From: an uncultured Oscillospiraceae bacterium | GTDB lineage: Bacteria; Bacillota; Clostridia; Oscillospirales; Acutalibacteraceae | Assembly (NCBI GenBank): GCA_900540865.1 | Contig: UQHH01000014.1 | Coordinates: forward strand, 1 to 48,621 | Direction of reading: 5' to 3' | DNA length: 48,621 nt | Shown: positions 7,444 through 14,045 of the stretch, piece by piece | Layout: each line of letters begins with the position of its first letter | Numbering within the stretch: position 1 is the stretch's first letter | The notes under the pieces: model-generated | Told to the model about the DNA's origin: nothing | Database searches by the model: none | What the model saw: the letters and a program-made list of their open reading frames with translations, nothing else | Program-made: the position numbers and the translations under genes

Positions 7444-8013
7444 TTATTGAATCAGGCCGTAATAGGCCAGAATGCCGTTGTATATGCCGCGCGCAAAGCT
7501 CTGCGGGTCGTTGGTGAGCAGGAAAACATCCCGTTCGTTGGTGAGGAAGCCCATCTCGATAAGCACCGAGGGCATGACGGTCGCACGCAGGACATAAAGG
7601 CTTGGGCGCACGAATACGCCCCTGTTCTGCAGGCCCGTGCTGTAGCTGAGCCATCTGCAAATGCTCTCCCCCATGGCAAAGCCCTCGCTTTCCCGGCTGA
7701 AAGCATACGCTTCGCAGCCGCTCGCGGAGGTAATGGTGCTGGAATTGCAGTGCAGGCTGATAAAGAAATCCGCGTCCCACGCGTTTGCCATATTGACGCG
7801 CTCCTGCAAGGAGGTTGCGTTGCTCGTGCCGAGCTGCTCGGTCGGCGTGTTGCGGGATAGACGGACGTCGAAGTTCGGATTGGCCCGCAGCAGGTCGCGC
7901 AGGCGCACGCCTACGTCATAGGTAATGTCCTGCTCCCTTACGCCGTTTGCCTCCGCGCCCGCGTTGGGGTTTTGCGGGTTGTGTCCCTGGTCTATAAAAA
8001 TTCTAATCGCTAT
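7444..8013 (-). CDS. N-acetylmuramoyl-L-alanine amidase (Amidase_3), apparent ATA start
   Basis: 189 residues if read from ATA at 8013. The protein is complete only from there: the family's N-terminal strand IRIFIDQGHNP and the metal ligands H11 and E21 lie upstream of the first standard in-frame start (GTG at 7908). The other ligands are H88 (SLHCNS) and E153 (LIEMGFL). An in-frame TAA lies two codons above the ATA, so no ATG, GTG or TTG is available. No signal peptide, so it may be cytosolic or spore-related (CwlD-like). Function is well supported; the start codon is inference. Confidence 0.85.
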   Translation of the reverse strand: MAIRIFIDQGHNPQNPNAGAEANGVREQDITYDVGVRLRDLLRANPNFDVRLSRNTPTEQLGTSNATSLQERVNMANAWDADFFISLHCNSSTITSASGCEAYAFSRESEGFAMGESICRWLSYSTGLQNRGVFVRPSLYVLRATVMPSVLIEMGFLTNERDVFLLTNDPQSFARGIYNGILAYYGLIQ

Positions 8014-8019
8014 TTTTTA

Positions 8020-8026
8020 CACCTCC
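8020..8026 (-). promoter_or_regulatory. Shine-Dalgarno site that decides the ATA start
   Basis: Minus-strand GGAGGTG, preceded by GAA, gives AAGGAGGTG, a near-perfect anti-16S match. The AGGAGG core ends eight bases before the ATA at 8013, the optimal distance. The only nearby GTG is in another frame and hits a stop after two codons. Confidence 0.7.
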
Positions 8027-8100
8027 TTCATTTTACACTACCATTTTATGCGCAAAGCGCGCGGAGGTTTCTTTTTGTAAAAATCAGGCTATGTAAAAAA

Positions 8101-8134
8101 GAAAAGCCGCGCTTAACGCGCGGCTTTTCAAAAT
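8101..8134 (-). terminator. Terminator of the amylase gene
   Basis: An 11-bp stem (8101-8111 with 8119-8129) with a short loop, flanked by A-rich sequence on the plus strand, gives a T tract on the minus strand. It lies 40 bp past the amylase stop. Confidence 0.85.
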
Positions 8135-8168
8135 AAGGATTATCTTGGTTTTAAAGCAAGTGTTATAA

Positions 8169-10961
8169 TCAGCCGGGGATGATGAAAGAAGGGTCGAAAT
8201 CGTACGTGCCGTAGCCATAATGGCCCTGGCTGTCCCTGATATTCATATCGCAGTAAAAGCCCTTTCCGTCAGAGGCAGCAGATACGGGAATATCCTGTGT
8301 CTGCGTCTGGTTTCCGTTGTTGAAAATAATATTGTCATACTGCGACAGGTCGATTACGACCTTGTAAATTGTCTCATTGTACTCGTTCTTACCGACTGCC
8401 GTCATTTCCTGTCCCGGCCAGGAGCCGTTCTGCTGGCCGTCCGAGCCTCTCCACGCATACAGGAAAACCTTATCCCAGTTTGCGGAGTTAGAGAAATAGA
8501 GCGTTACCGTGTTCCCAATGGGCGGGTCGGTCGGCTTTGTATCGGGCTCGGTAGGCTGTGTGGTGGTGGGAGGCTCCGTCGGATCGGTTTCAGGGTCTGT
8601 GGGTTTTGTGGGCTTTGTGTCCGGGCCCGTCGGGTCTCCGCCGGTGGTGAAGATTTTGCCGATTTCCTCATTGGCCGACATATTTGCAAGATACTTCTGT
8701 ATTTCCAGGACATCCGCCAAATCGACCTTGCCGCTGCGGTCAACGTCCGCTGCGACCTGCTCAATGGAGGTCATAACGAGCTTTGCGGCAAGATGGTTCT
8801 GCATACGCAGGACATCGGAAAGATTGACCAGCTTGTCGCCGTTTGCGTCGCCCAGCATATACGTTACGCCTATGGGGTCTGTCGGCTTCGTATCGGGGTC
8901 AGTGGGTTTTGTGTCCGGGCCGGTCGGCTTTGTATCGGGGTCAGTCGGTTTTTCCGGCTCGTAATCCTTCCAGTCGCCGTTTTGGTACAGCTTGGAGGAG
9001 CCGCCGATTTCAAGCCCGGGCTGGTCCTGCGCCGGAATCTGCGGGCCGGAGGAGCCGGCATTGAAGAGCACCTTGCCGCTTTGCAGGTTTTCAGGAACCT
9101 CGTAAACATACAGCCCACTGCTGTCCTTCGTCATCTGGACGCCGGGCCATTCAGCGTTTTTGATTTCCAGAGAGCCGCTGTCATCGTATACATAGCAGTT
9201 GACGGTATTCCAGTTTGTTGCGCCGTTGTCAAAGTAAATATAGGTGCCGTCCGCCGGGTCCTTCTTTGTGAAGGTATAGGACGCCTCTGTGGTCTGCTTG
9301 CCGTCGGTTGCCGTCAGCTTGACGACAATCGGCGTATTGTAAGCGACGCCGGAGCCGATTGTAATATTCGTTTCTTTCGTATATGTGGTCTTTGTACCGT
9401 TGTTGACCTGATAAGTACCGGAGGCTGCGTTTGTCAGGCCGAGCGTTAAAGTGAGCGTGTCGCTCGTAAAGGTGCCGCCCTGCCTGGAGATGGTGTTTTT
9501 CGGCTCCGTAACCGTTACCGCGTTATAAACGACCGCAATGCCGTCGCTGCCGACCGTACCGCTGATGGTACCGTTCGACACGGTAAATTTGCTGCCGGTG
9601 ACCTGGTCGGTATACGTGCCGTTCTGCATCTTGCGCGCAGGCACGCTGACCGAGCCGCCGCCGCCCAGCTTGGCGATGACTACGCCCGATGTGCCGCGTT
9701 CGTTATAGGCAACGTCGCCGCTGCTCGAAAGGTATTCGCTCTGTCCGTTGAAAAAGTTCTTGAACTTATTGACCTCCGCTACGGATTTATCCTTCCAGGT
9801 CGTGTCGGTTGACGCCTGGCCCATCTTAGCGCTGCCGGGGCGTGCAAAGAAAAGCGACGCAATGCCGTTGCGAGAACCGGTAATGGCCCAAGCCTTTTTA
9901 ATGTTTGCGTTTGATACGCCGCTCGTGTTGCCGATACCGGCGGAACCGGATTCACCCATGTAGGTGTCGTGCGACTCTACCCACAGCACGGTTTTATTTG
10001 CGGCTGCGCCCTTGCTTAGGCTGGAATCGGCAAGGCCCTGAGCGTTGCCGTTCTGCGCCGCTACAAGCTTTGCGTCACCGGAATAGTTGTCGGTGATGCT
10101 CATGTACTGCGTAAAGTTGGAAATAGCCGTGCCGGCTGTGTTGAGTATTTCACCATAATAGAAAACGTCGTTGCCGCCCGCGTGGCTCTTTGAGCCGTTA
10201 ATAACCGTCGGCCAGAAGTTGCTGCCGCAACCGGAATCGTTCGGGAGCTCAATATGCTTTGCCGCGTCAAAGCGGAAACCGTCCGCGCCGAGGTCGATGC
10301 ATGTATTGAGCAGGCCTAAAATTTTCTGCTGGATATAGGAATTTCCCGTATTGAGGTCGGGCATACCGATAGAGCCCTGCGTCATGCTCCAGCGGCTGCC
10401 GTCGTTGGCCCATTCGGAATTGATGTGCCAGTAGCTGCTGTTGTTGCGCAGGTCGCTCGGTACCTGTGTTGAAATATCGCTCATATTGTTGCCCGTACCG
10501 TTGATGTTAGCCATATGGTTTGCAACGATATCGACAATAATCTTGATGCCGTACTGGTCCGCCGCATCGCACATCGCCTTAAAATCGGACTTTGTGCCGA
10601 GCCAAGTGCTGCCGTCGGAAAAATCAAGCGTGACAGGCTGGTAAAGCTTCCACCACTGGCCCTTCACGTCGTTCCAGCCGGCGTTAAAGTCCTTCGGCTT
10701 TTGTACAGGGGAAACCTGTACGCTCGAATAGCCCGCCTGCGCGATTGCCTGCAGGTTCGACTTGACCGAACTGTACGACCAGTTGAACGCATGCAGAATC
10801 GCCCCATCCTGCGCTTTTTCTACAAGGCCATAATCCGAGGCGGCAGTACTGCCTGATTCATCCACCGCTGCGTTTACCGTCGCCGCGGGGACGATGACCA
10901 TGGAAATGGCGATGCAGAGAGTAAGGATTAGACTCCATGCTTTCTTATTCAGTTGTCTCAT
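8169..10961 (-). CDS. Secreted alpha-amylase (GH13) with two CBM26-like modules and a dockerin
   Basis: 930 residues from ATG at 10961; GGGAGG lies ten bases upstream and the start gives a clean signal peptide (about 1-32). The GH13 barrel has the four regions: VDIVANH (144-149), FRFDAAKH with nucleophile D232, GEI with E271, and SHD with D332. Further modules are an Aamy_C-like domain (about 415-480), a beta-sandwich, a first CBM26-like domain (about 572-669), a Pro/Thr linker, a type I dockerin (about 700-768, two DxNxD/DVDRSGKVD loops), a second linker and a C-terminal CBM26-like domain (about 817-926). It hydrolyses starch outside the cell and could dock onto a cohesin scaffold. CcpA control is suggested by a cre site. 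Confidence 0.95.
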   Translation of the reverse strand: MRQLNKKAWSLILTLCIAISMVIVPAATVNAAVDESGSTAASDYGLVEKAQDGAILHAFNWSYSSVKSNLQAIAQAGYSSVQVSPVQKPKDFNAGWNDVKGQWWKLYQPVTLDFSDGSTWLGTKSDFKAMCDAADQYGIKIIVDIVANHMANINGTGNNMSDISTQVPSDLRNNSSYWHINSEWANDGSRWSMTQGSIGMPDLNTGNSYIQQKILGLLNTCIDLGADGFRFDAAKHIELPNDSGCGSNFWPTVINGSKSHAGGNDVFYYGEILNTAGTAISNFTQYMSITDNYSGDAKLVAAQNGNAQGLADSSLSKGAAANKTVLWVESHDTYMGESGSAGIGNTSGVSNANIKKAWAITGSRNGIASLFFARPGSAKMGQASTDTTWKDKSVAEVNKFKNFFNGQSEYLSSSGDVAYNERGTSGVVIAKLGGGGSVSVPARKMQNGTYTDQVTGSKFTVSNGTISGTVGSDGIAVVYNAVTVTEPKNTISRQGGTFTSDTLTLTLGLTNAASGTYQVNNGTKTTYTKETNITIGSGVAYNTPIVVKLTATDGKQTTEASYTFTKKDPADGTYIYFDNGATNWNTVNCYVYDDSGSLEIKNAEWPGVQMTKDSSGLYVYEVPENLQSGKVLFNAGSSGPQIPAQDQPGLEIGGSSKLYQNGDWKDYEPEKPTDPDTKPTGPDTKPTDPDTKPTDPIGVTYMLGDANGDKLVNLSDVLRMQNHLAAKLVMTSIEQVAADVDRSGKVDLADVLEIQKYLANMSANEEIGKIFTTGGDPTGPDTKPTKPTDPETDPTEPPTTTQPTEPDTKPTDPPIGNTVTLYFSNSANWDKVFLYAWRGSDGQQNGSWPGQEMTAVGKNEYNETIYKVVIDLSQYDNIIFNNGNQTQTQDIPVSAASDGKGFYCDMNIRDSQGHYGYGTYDFDPSFIIPG
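8868..8954 (-). repeat. Tandem linker repeats in the amylase gene
   Basis: Three and a half 21-bp units encode DTKPT(D/G)P between the first CBM26-like module and the dockerin. A looser version lies between the dockerin and the last module (about 8515-8640). Such repeats can change copy number by slippage. Confidence 0.8.
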
Positions 10962-11004
10962 AAAAAACATTCCTCCCATTATTTCAAGATAAATCCTTAC
11001 GTTA

Positions 11005-11033
11005 AGAATACCACCGAATGTAACCGTTTTCAA
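11005..11033 (-). promoter_or_regulatory. Amylase promoter overlapped by a cre site
   Basis: On the minus strand TTGAAA (11033-11028) and TATTCT (11010-11005) are 17 bp apart. TGTAACCGTTTTCA at 11019-11032 (plus strand) matches the CcpA operator consensus TGWAANCGNTNWCA at every fixed position and covers the -35 box. Binding there would block transcription when preferred sugars are present. Confidence 0.8.
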
Positions 11034-11204
11034 TTGATGCTTGCAACAAAGTTGCCATCATTTATTGTGAATCTTCAACATATTCTTAGGCAAGACAAGC
11101 CCTATTTTGAAAAGCCGGGGTTCGGCTGCGATGTAAGCCTCCAAGAGAAAACGCAGCCGGCAGCCATCATTGCCGGAATATGGAATTGCGCGTCTAAATA
11201 TAAA
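11034..11204. other. Spacer between divergent amylase and TIM44-like genes
   Basis: The gap from 10962 to 11265 holds both promoters. The middle part shows no convincing ORF or strong structure. Confidence 0.5.
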
Positions 11205-11233
11205 TTGATATTTAAAAAGGCGTATGGTACAAT
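11205..11233 (+). promoter_or_regulatory. Sigma-A promoter of the TIM44-like gene
   Basis: TTGATA (11205-11210), a 17-bp spacer and TACAAT (11228-11233) lie about 30 bp before the start codon. Confidence 0.75.
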
Positions 11234-11265
11234 GAAAAAAATGAATGAGGGGTAGGGATAACCGC

Positions 11266-12282
11266 ATGAAAAAGAGGGCAATGGCTATTTTCCTAATATG
11301 CTGTACATTTTGCCTGATGCTCGCGGCAGGGCTGTCCTGCGGAGCCGGGGCGCTGGCGTTCAAGCCGCTCGACGTAGGCAATTATAACGACTACGGCGGG
11401 GGCGGAGGCTATGGCGGCGGAGGCGGCTATGACTACGGCGGTAACGACGATTACGGCGGAGGCGGTTTCCTTTACTTTGGCGACGGCGGCGGTTCCTCAG
11501 GTGGAGGCGGCGGAGGCTTTGCGATTGCCGCTGTTATTTTCATAGTAGTTGTCGCCGCGTTTATCCTGATAGGCAAGCGCAAAGGATTCGGGACAACCGG
11601 AACGAGGCCGGCGGGAGGCGCTAAACCCATCGTACAGAACCATGAAATAGAAATCGTACCGGCGATTACAAATATTGACCCGGACTTCAGTCTCGACGGG
11701 TTCACGGGATGGGCCAAGGAGGTCTTTATTACCCTGCAAAACGCATGGACCGCGCGCGACTGGTCGCAGATTAGGCCGTTTGAAAAGGAAGAGCTGTACC
11801 GGCAGCATGAGCTGCAGCTTCAGGAGTATATCAATCTCAAACGAATCAATATCATTGAGCGGATTAATATTCGTGAAGCTTTTCTTCATAAGTATGTGCG
11901 CGACAGCCAATTTGAATATTTAACGGTATATATGTCGGTGCGCATGGCGGATTATATTATCGACGAGGAAACGAGAAAGGTGCTCAAGGGCAATCCGAAT
12001 ATAGACTGCTACATGGATTACCTGTTGACCTTTATGCGGAAAACGGGCGTCAAGACGAAGGCAGCCGCCAGCGCGGCACAGTCGAAGTCCTGCCCGCACT
12101 GCGGCGCGCCGCTCCAGATTACGAGCGCGGGCAAGTGCGAATACTGTAACAGCATCGTCACAACGGGCGAGTTCAGCTGGGTACTAGCCGATATGGACGC
12201 GGTAAAACCAGGAATCCATATCGATAATTCCGGCGTACAAATTCATGACGATACCAATAACGGCGACGGTATGGAAAATTAA
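11266..12282 (+). CDS. Glycine-rich TIM44-like membrane protein with C-terminal zinc ribbon
   Basis: 338 residues from ATG at 11266, with AGGG eight bases upstream. A signal peptide or first membrane segment (about 1-30) is followed by a Gly/Tyr/Asp-rich stretch (about 38-90), a membrane helix (about 92-115, ending at Lys/Arg), a cytosolic TIM44-like domain (about 145-270) with repeated LQEYINLKRINIIERINI helices, and a zinc ribbon CPHCGAP...CEYCNS (about 282-305). TIM44-like domains in bacteria are poorly understood. The Gly-rich segment would lie outside the membrane. Single-gene unit with its own promoter and terminator. Confidence 0.75.
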   Translation: MKKRAMAIFLICCTFCLMLAAGLSCGAGALAFKPLDVGNYNDYGGGGGYGGGGGYDYGGNDDYGGGGFLYFGDGGGSSGGGGGGFAIAAVIFIVVVAAFILIGKRKGFGTTGTRPAGGAKPIVQNHEIEIVPAITNIDPDFSLDGFTGWAKEVFITLQNAWTARDWSQIRPFEKEELYRQHELQLQEYINLKRINIIERINIREAFLHKYVRDSQFEYLTVYMSVRMADYIIDEETRKVLKGNPNIDCYMDYLLTFMRKTGVKTKAAASAAQSKSCPHCGAPLQITSAGKCEYCNSIVTTGEFSWVLADMDAVKPGIHIDNSGVQIHDDTNNGDGMEN

Positions 12283-12310
12283 GCCGTGTATTCCGCCGTT
12301 TCATTGGAGG

Positions 12311-12342
12311 ACGCATTTGACGCAACCGTCAGATGCGTTTTC
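12311..12342 (+). terminator. Probable terminator of the TIM44-like gene
   Basis: An 11-bp stem with one G-T pair (12311-12321 with 12328-12338) and a 6-nt loop is followed by four T, 28 bp past the stop. The T tract is short. Confidence 0.6.
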
Positions 12343-12368
12343 CGGCCTTTGGAAGAATAACAGACGAA

Positions 12369-12454
12369 CGCCGCCCGCGCGGGCGTGCCGCGGCACGCCA
12401 AGCTCCGCGCTTTGCGCGGAAAAGCCCGTCGTAAGACGGGCGGCGCGGGCGGCG
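12369..12454 (+). other. Cloverleaf-shaped structured element upstream of metF
   Basis: A perfect 12-bp closing stem (12369-12380 with 12443-12454) encloses three perfect 7-bp hairpins: 12382-12399, 12404-12420 (TTT loop) and 12424-12441 (GTAA loop). Linkers between the arms are 1, 4, 3 and 1 nt. GTAA is a GNRA tetraloop only on the plus strand, the strand of metF, whose start is 26 bp downstream. I see no B12, SAM or T-box consensus. It may be an unclassified regulatory RNA or a nested palindromic repeat element. Confidence 0.75.
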
Positions 12455-12480
12455 GATAAAAGAAAAAGTTGGTGACTATA

Positions 12481-13347
12481 ATGAAAGTAACGGATAAATT
12501 CGGGCAGGATAAAACGGTTTTTTCGTTTGAGGTGTTCCCGCCGAAAAAGACAAGCCCAATCGAAACGGTTTACAGCACGCTGGAGCAATTAAAGGAGCTG
12601 CGTCCCGATTTTATCAGCGTGACGTACGGCGCGGGCGGCAAGGGCGGCGCGCAGACAAACGGCGAGATTGCTTCTTATATCAAAAACAAGCTTGAAATCG
12701 AGGCTGTAGCGCACCTTACCTGCCTGAACAACACGAAGGAGCAAATCAGGGAGGTCCTAAAGGATTTTAAGGAGCACGGGATTGAAAATATTCTGGCTCT
12801 GCGCGGCGACAAAAATCCCGATTTTGAGCCGAAAACAGATTTTAAGCACGCAAGCGACCTGATTGCGTTTATTAAAGAAGAATGCGGGGACGGGTTCGGT
12901 ATATCCGGCGCGTGCTATCCCGAGGTGCATATGGAAGCGGCGGGAGAAGTCGAGGATATTTTAAACCTGCGTAAAAAAACCGATGCGGGCGCGCAGCATA
13001 TCATTACCCAGCTGTTTTTCGACAACGCAAGCTTTTACCGGTTCCGCGAACGCTGCCAGATTGCCGGAATTTCGGTCCCGATTGAAGCGGGGATTATGCC
13101 GGTAACCAACAAGAAGCAGATTGAACGGATGGTATCCATCAGCGGAGCGAGCCTTCCGGTCAAATTCACAAAGATGATGCAGCGCTACGGTGACAACCCG
13201 GAAGCAATCCGCGATGCGGGCGTCGCCTACGCGGTCGACCAGATTGTGGATTTGATTGCAAACGGCGTAGACGGTGTCCATTTGTATACGATGAACAATC
13301 CGTATGTTGCAAGAAAAATCAGCGAAAGCATTAAAACCCTGCTTTAA
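12481..13347 (+). CDS. metF: Methylenetetrahydrofolate reductase
   Basis: 288 residues. Reduces 5,10-methylene-THF to 5-methyl-THF, the methyl donor for methionine synthase, using a flavin in a TIM barrel. Family blocks are FSFEVFPPKKTS at the N-terminus (catalytic Glu), SVTYGAGG (about 49-56), ALRGDKNPD, and an FTKMMQRYGDNPEA segment near the C-terminus. ATG at 12481 is preceded only by a weak GGTGA and by the cloverleaf element. It heads the metF / MetH-activation / metH operon, so its product feeds the downstream enzyme. Confidence 0.95.
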   Translation: MKVTDKFGQDKTVFSFEVFPPKKTSPIETVYSTLEQLKELRPDFISVTYGAGGKGGAQTNGEIASYIKNKLEIEAVAHLTCLNNTKEQIREVLKDFKEHGIENILALRGDKNPDFEPKTDFKHASDLIAFIKEECGDGFGISGACYPEVHMEAAGEVEDILNLRKKTDAGAQHIITQLFFDNASFYRFRERCQIAGISVPIEAGIMPVTNKKQIERMVSISGASLPVKFTKMMQRYGDNPEAIRDAGVAYAVDQIVDLIANGVDGVHLYTMNNPYVARKISESIKTLL

Positions 13348-13376
13348 CGCGGGGCAGTCAGGGGAAATTATTATTG

Positions 13377-14045
13377 ATGAAACTGGAACGGTTGAACCGC
13401 GCGGAGGCGCTGCGTTACCTCGGGATGGGCGGTAAAACGCCCGACGGGCAGACACTCCGTCTTTTAGAGGAATGCGAGGCTATGCTGCTGGAAGCGGCCC
13501 GGCCCGCCTATATTACACGCTGCTTTCCCATAATACCACGGGAGGACGGCATCGGCTTTGATGGCTGCGGGCTTTCCCTGCGCGGTACAGATATAAAAAG
13601 GCATTTGGAAAACTGTGAAAAGGCCGTTTTGCTTTGCGCGACCATCGGCGCGGGTATAGACAGGCTGATTCGCCGGGCGCAGGTTGAGGATATGGCGAAG
13701 GCCGTCGTGCTCGACAGCCTTGCGAGCGTGGCGATAGAGCAGGTCTGCGATAAGCTGGAGGGGCAAATTGCTGAGGATTTTCCCGGCTTTTACAAAACGT
13801 GGCGCTTCAGCCCCGGCTACGGCGATTTGCCAATCGACGTTCAGGGAGATTTTCTTTCGGTGCTCGACGCGCCGCGCAAGGCGGGCGTTTGCCTGAGCCC
13901 CGGCGGAATGCTGGTACCCGTTAAATCGGTGACGGCCGTTATCGGCCTGTCGCAAAATAAAATAGAGAGAAAAAAGCGCAGCTGCGGCGATTGCAGCCTG
14001 CGGGATACCTGCGCTTTCAGAAAGGCTGGGACGCGTTGTGTTTAA
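13377..14045 (+). CDS. Stand-alone methionine synthase activation-domain protein
   Basis: 222 residues. Corresponds to the C-terminal SAM-binding reactivation domain of MetH, which re-methylates oxidised cob(II)alamin. Recognised by the ENCEKAVLLCATIGAGID block and the RFSPGYGDLPIDVQ motif followed by LSPGGMLVPVKSVTAVIGL. A Cys-rich end (CGDCSLRDTCAFRKAG) is typical of this clostridial family. It overlaps metH by 8 bp, and the downstream MetH lacks this domain. The start is uncertain: TTG at 13374 directly precedes the ATG and the AGGGGA site is 13 bases away. Confidence 0.88.
   Translation: MKLERLNRAEALRYLGMGGKTPDGQTLRLLEECEAMLLEAARPAYITRCFPIIPREDGIGFDGCGLSLRGTDIKRHLENCEKAVLLCATIGAGIDRLIRRAQVEDMAKAVVLDSLASVAIEQVCDKLEGQIAEDFPGFYKTWRFSPGYGDLPIDVQGDFLSVLDAPRKAGVCLSPGGMLVPVKSVTAVIGLSQNKIERKKRSCGDCSLRDTCAFRKAGTRCV

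Noticed and set aside
8868..8954. CRISPR-like direct repeats
   Set aside because: The repeats are in-frame Pro/Thr linker codons with no spacers.
8220..9449. 409-codon open frame on the plus strand opposite the amylase gene
   Set aside because: It is antisense to well-supported amylase domains, has no ribosome site and reads as biased shadow sequence.
12283..12480. SAM or cobalamin riboswitch before metF
   Set aside because: I looked for the conserved cores of these riboswitches and did not find them; the cloverleaf does not match them.
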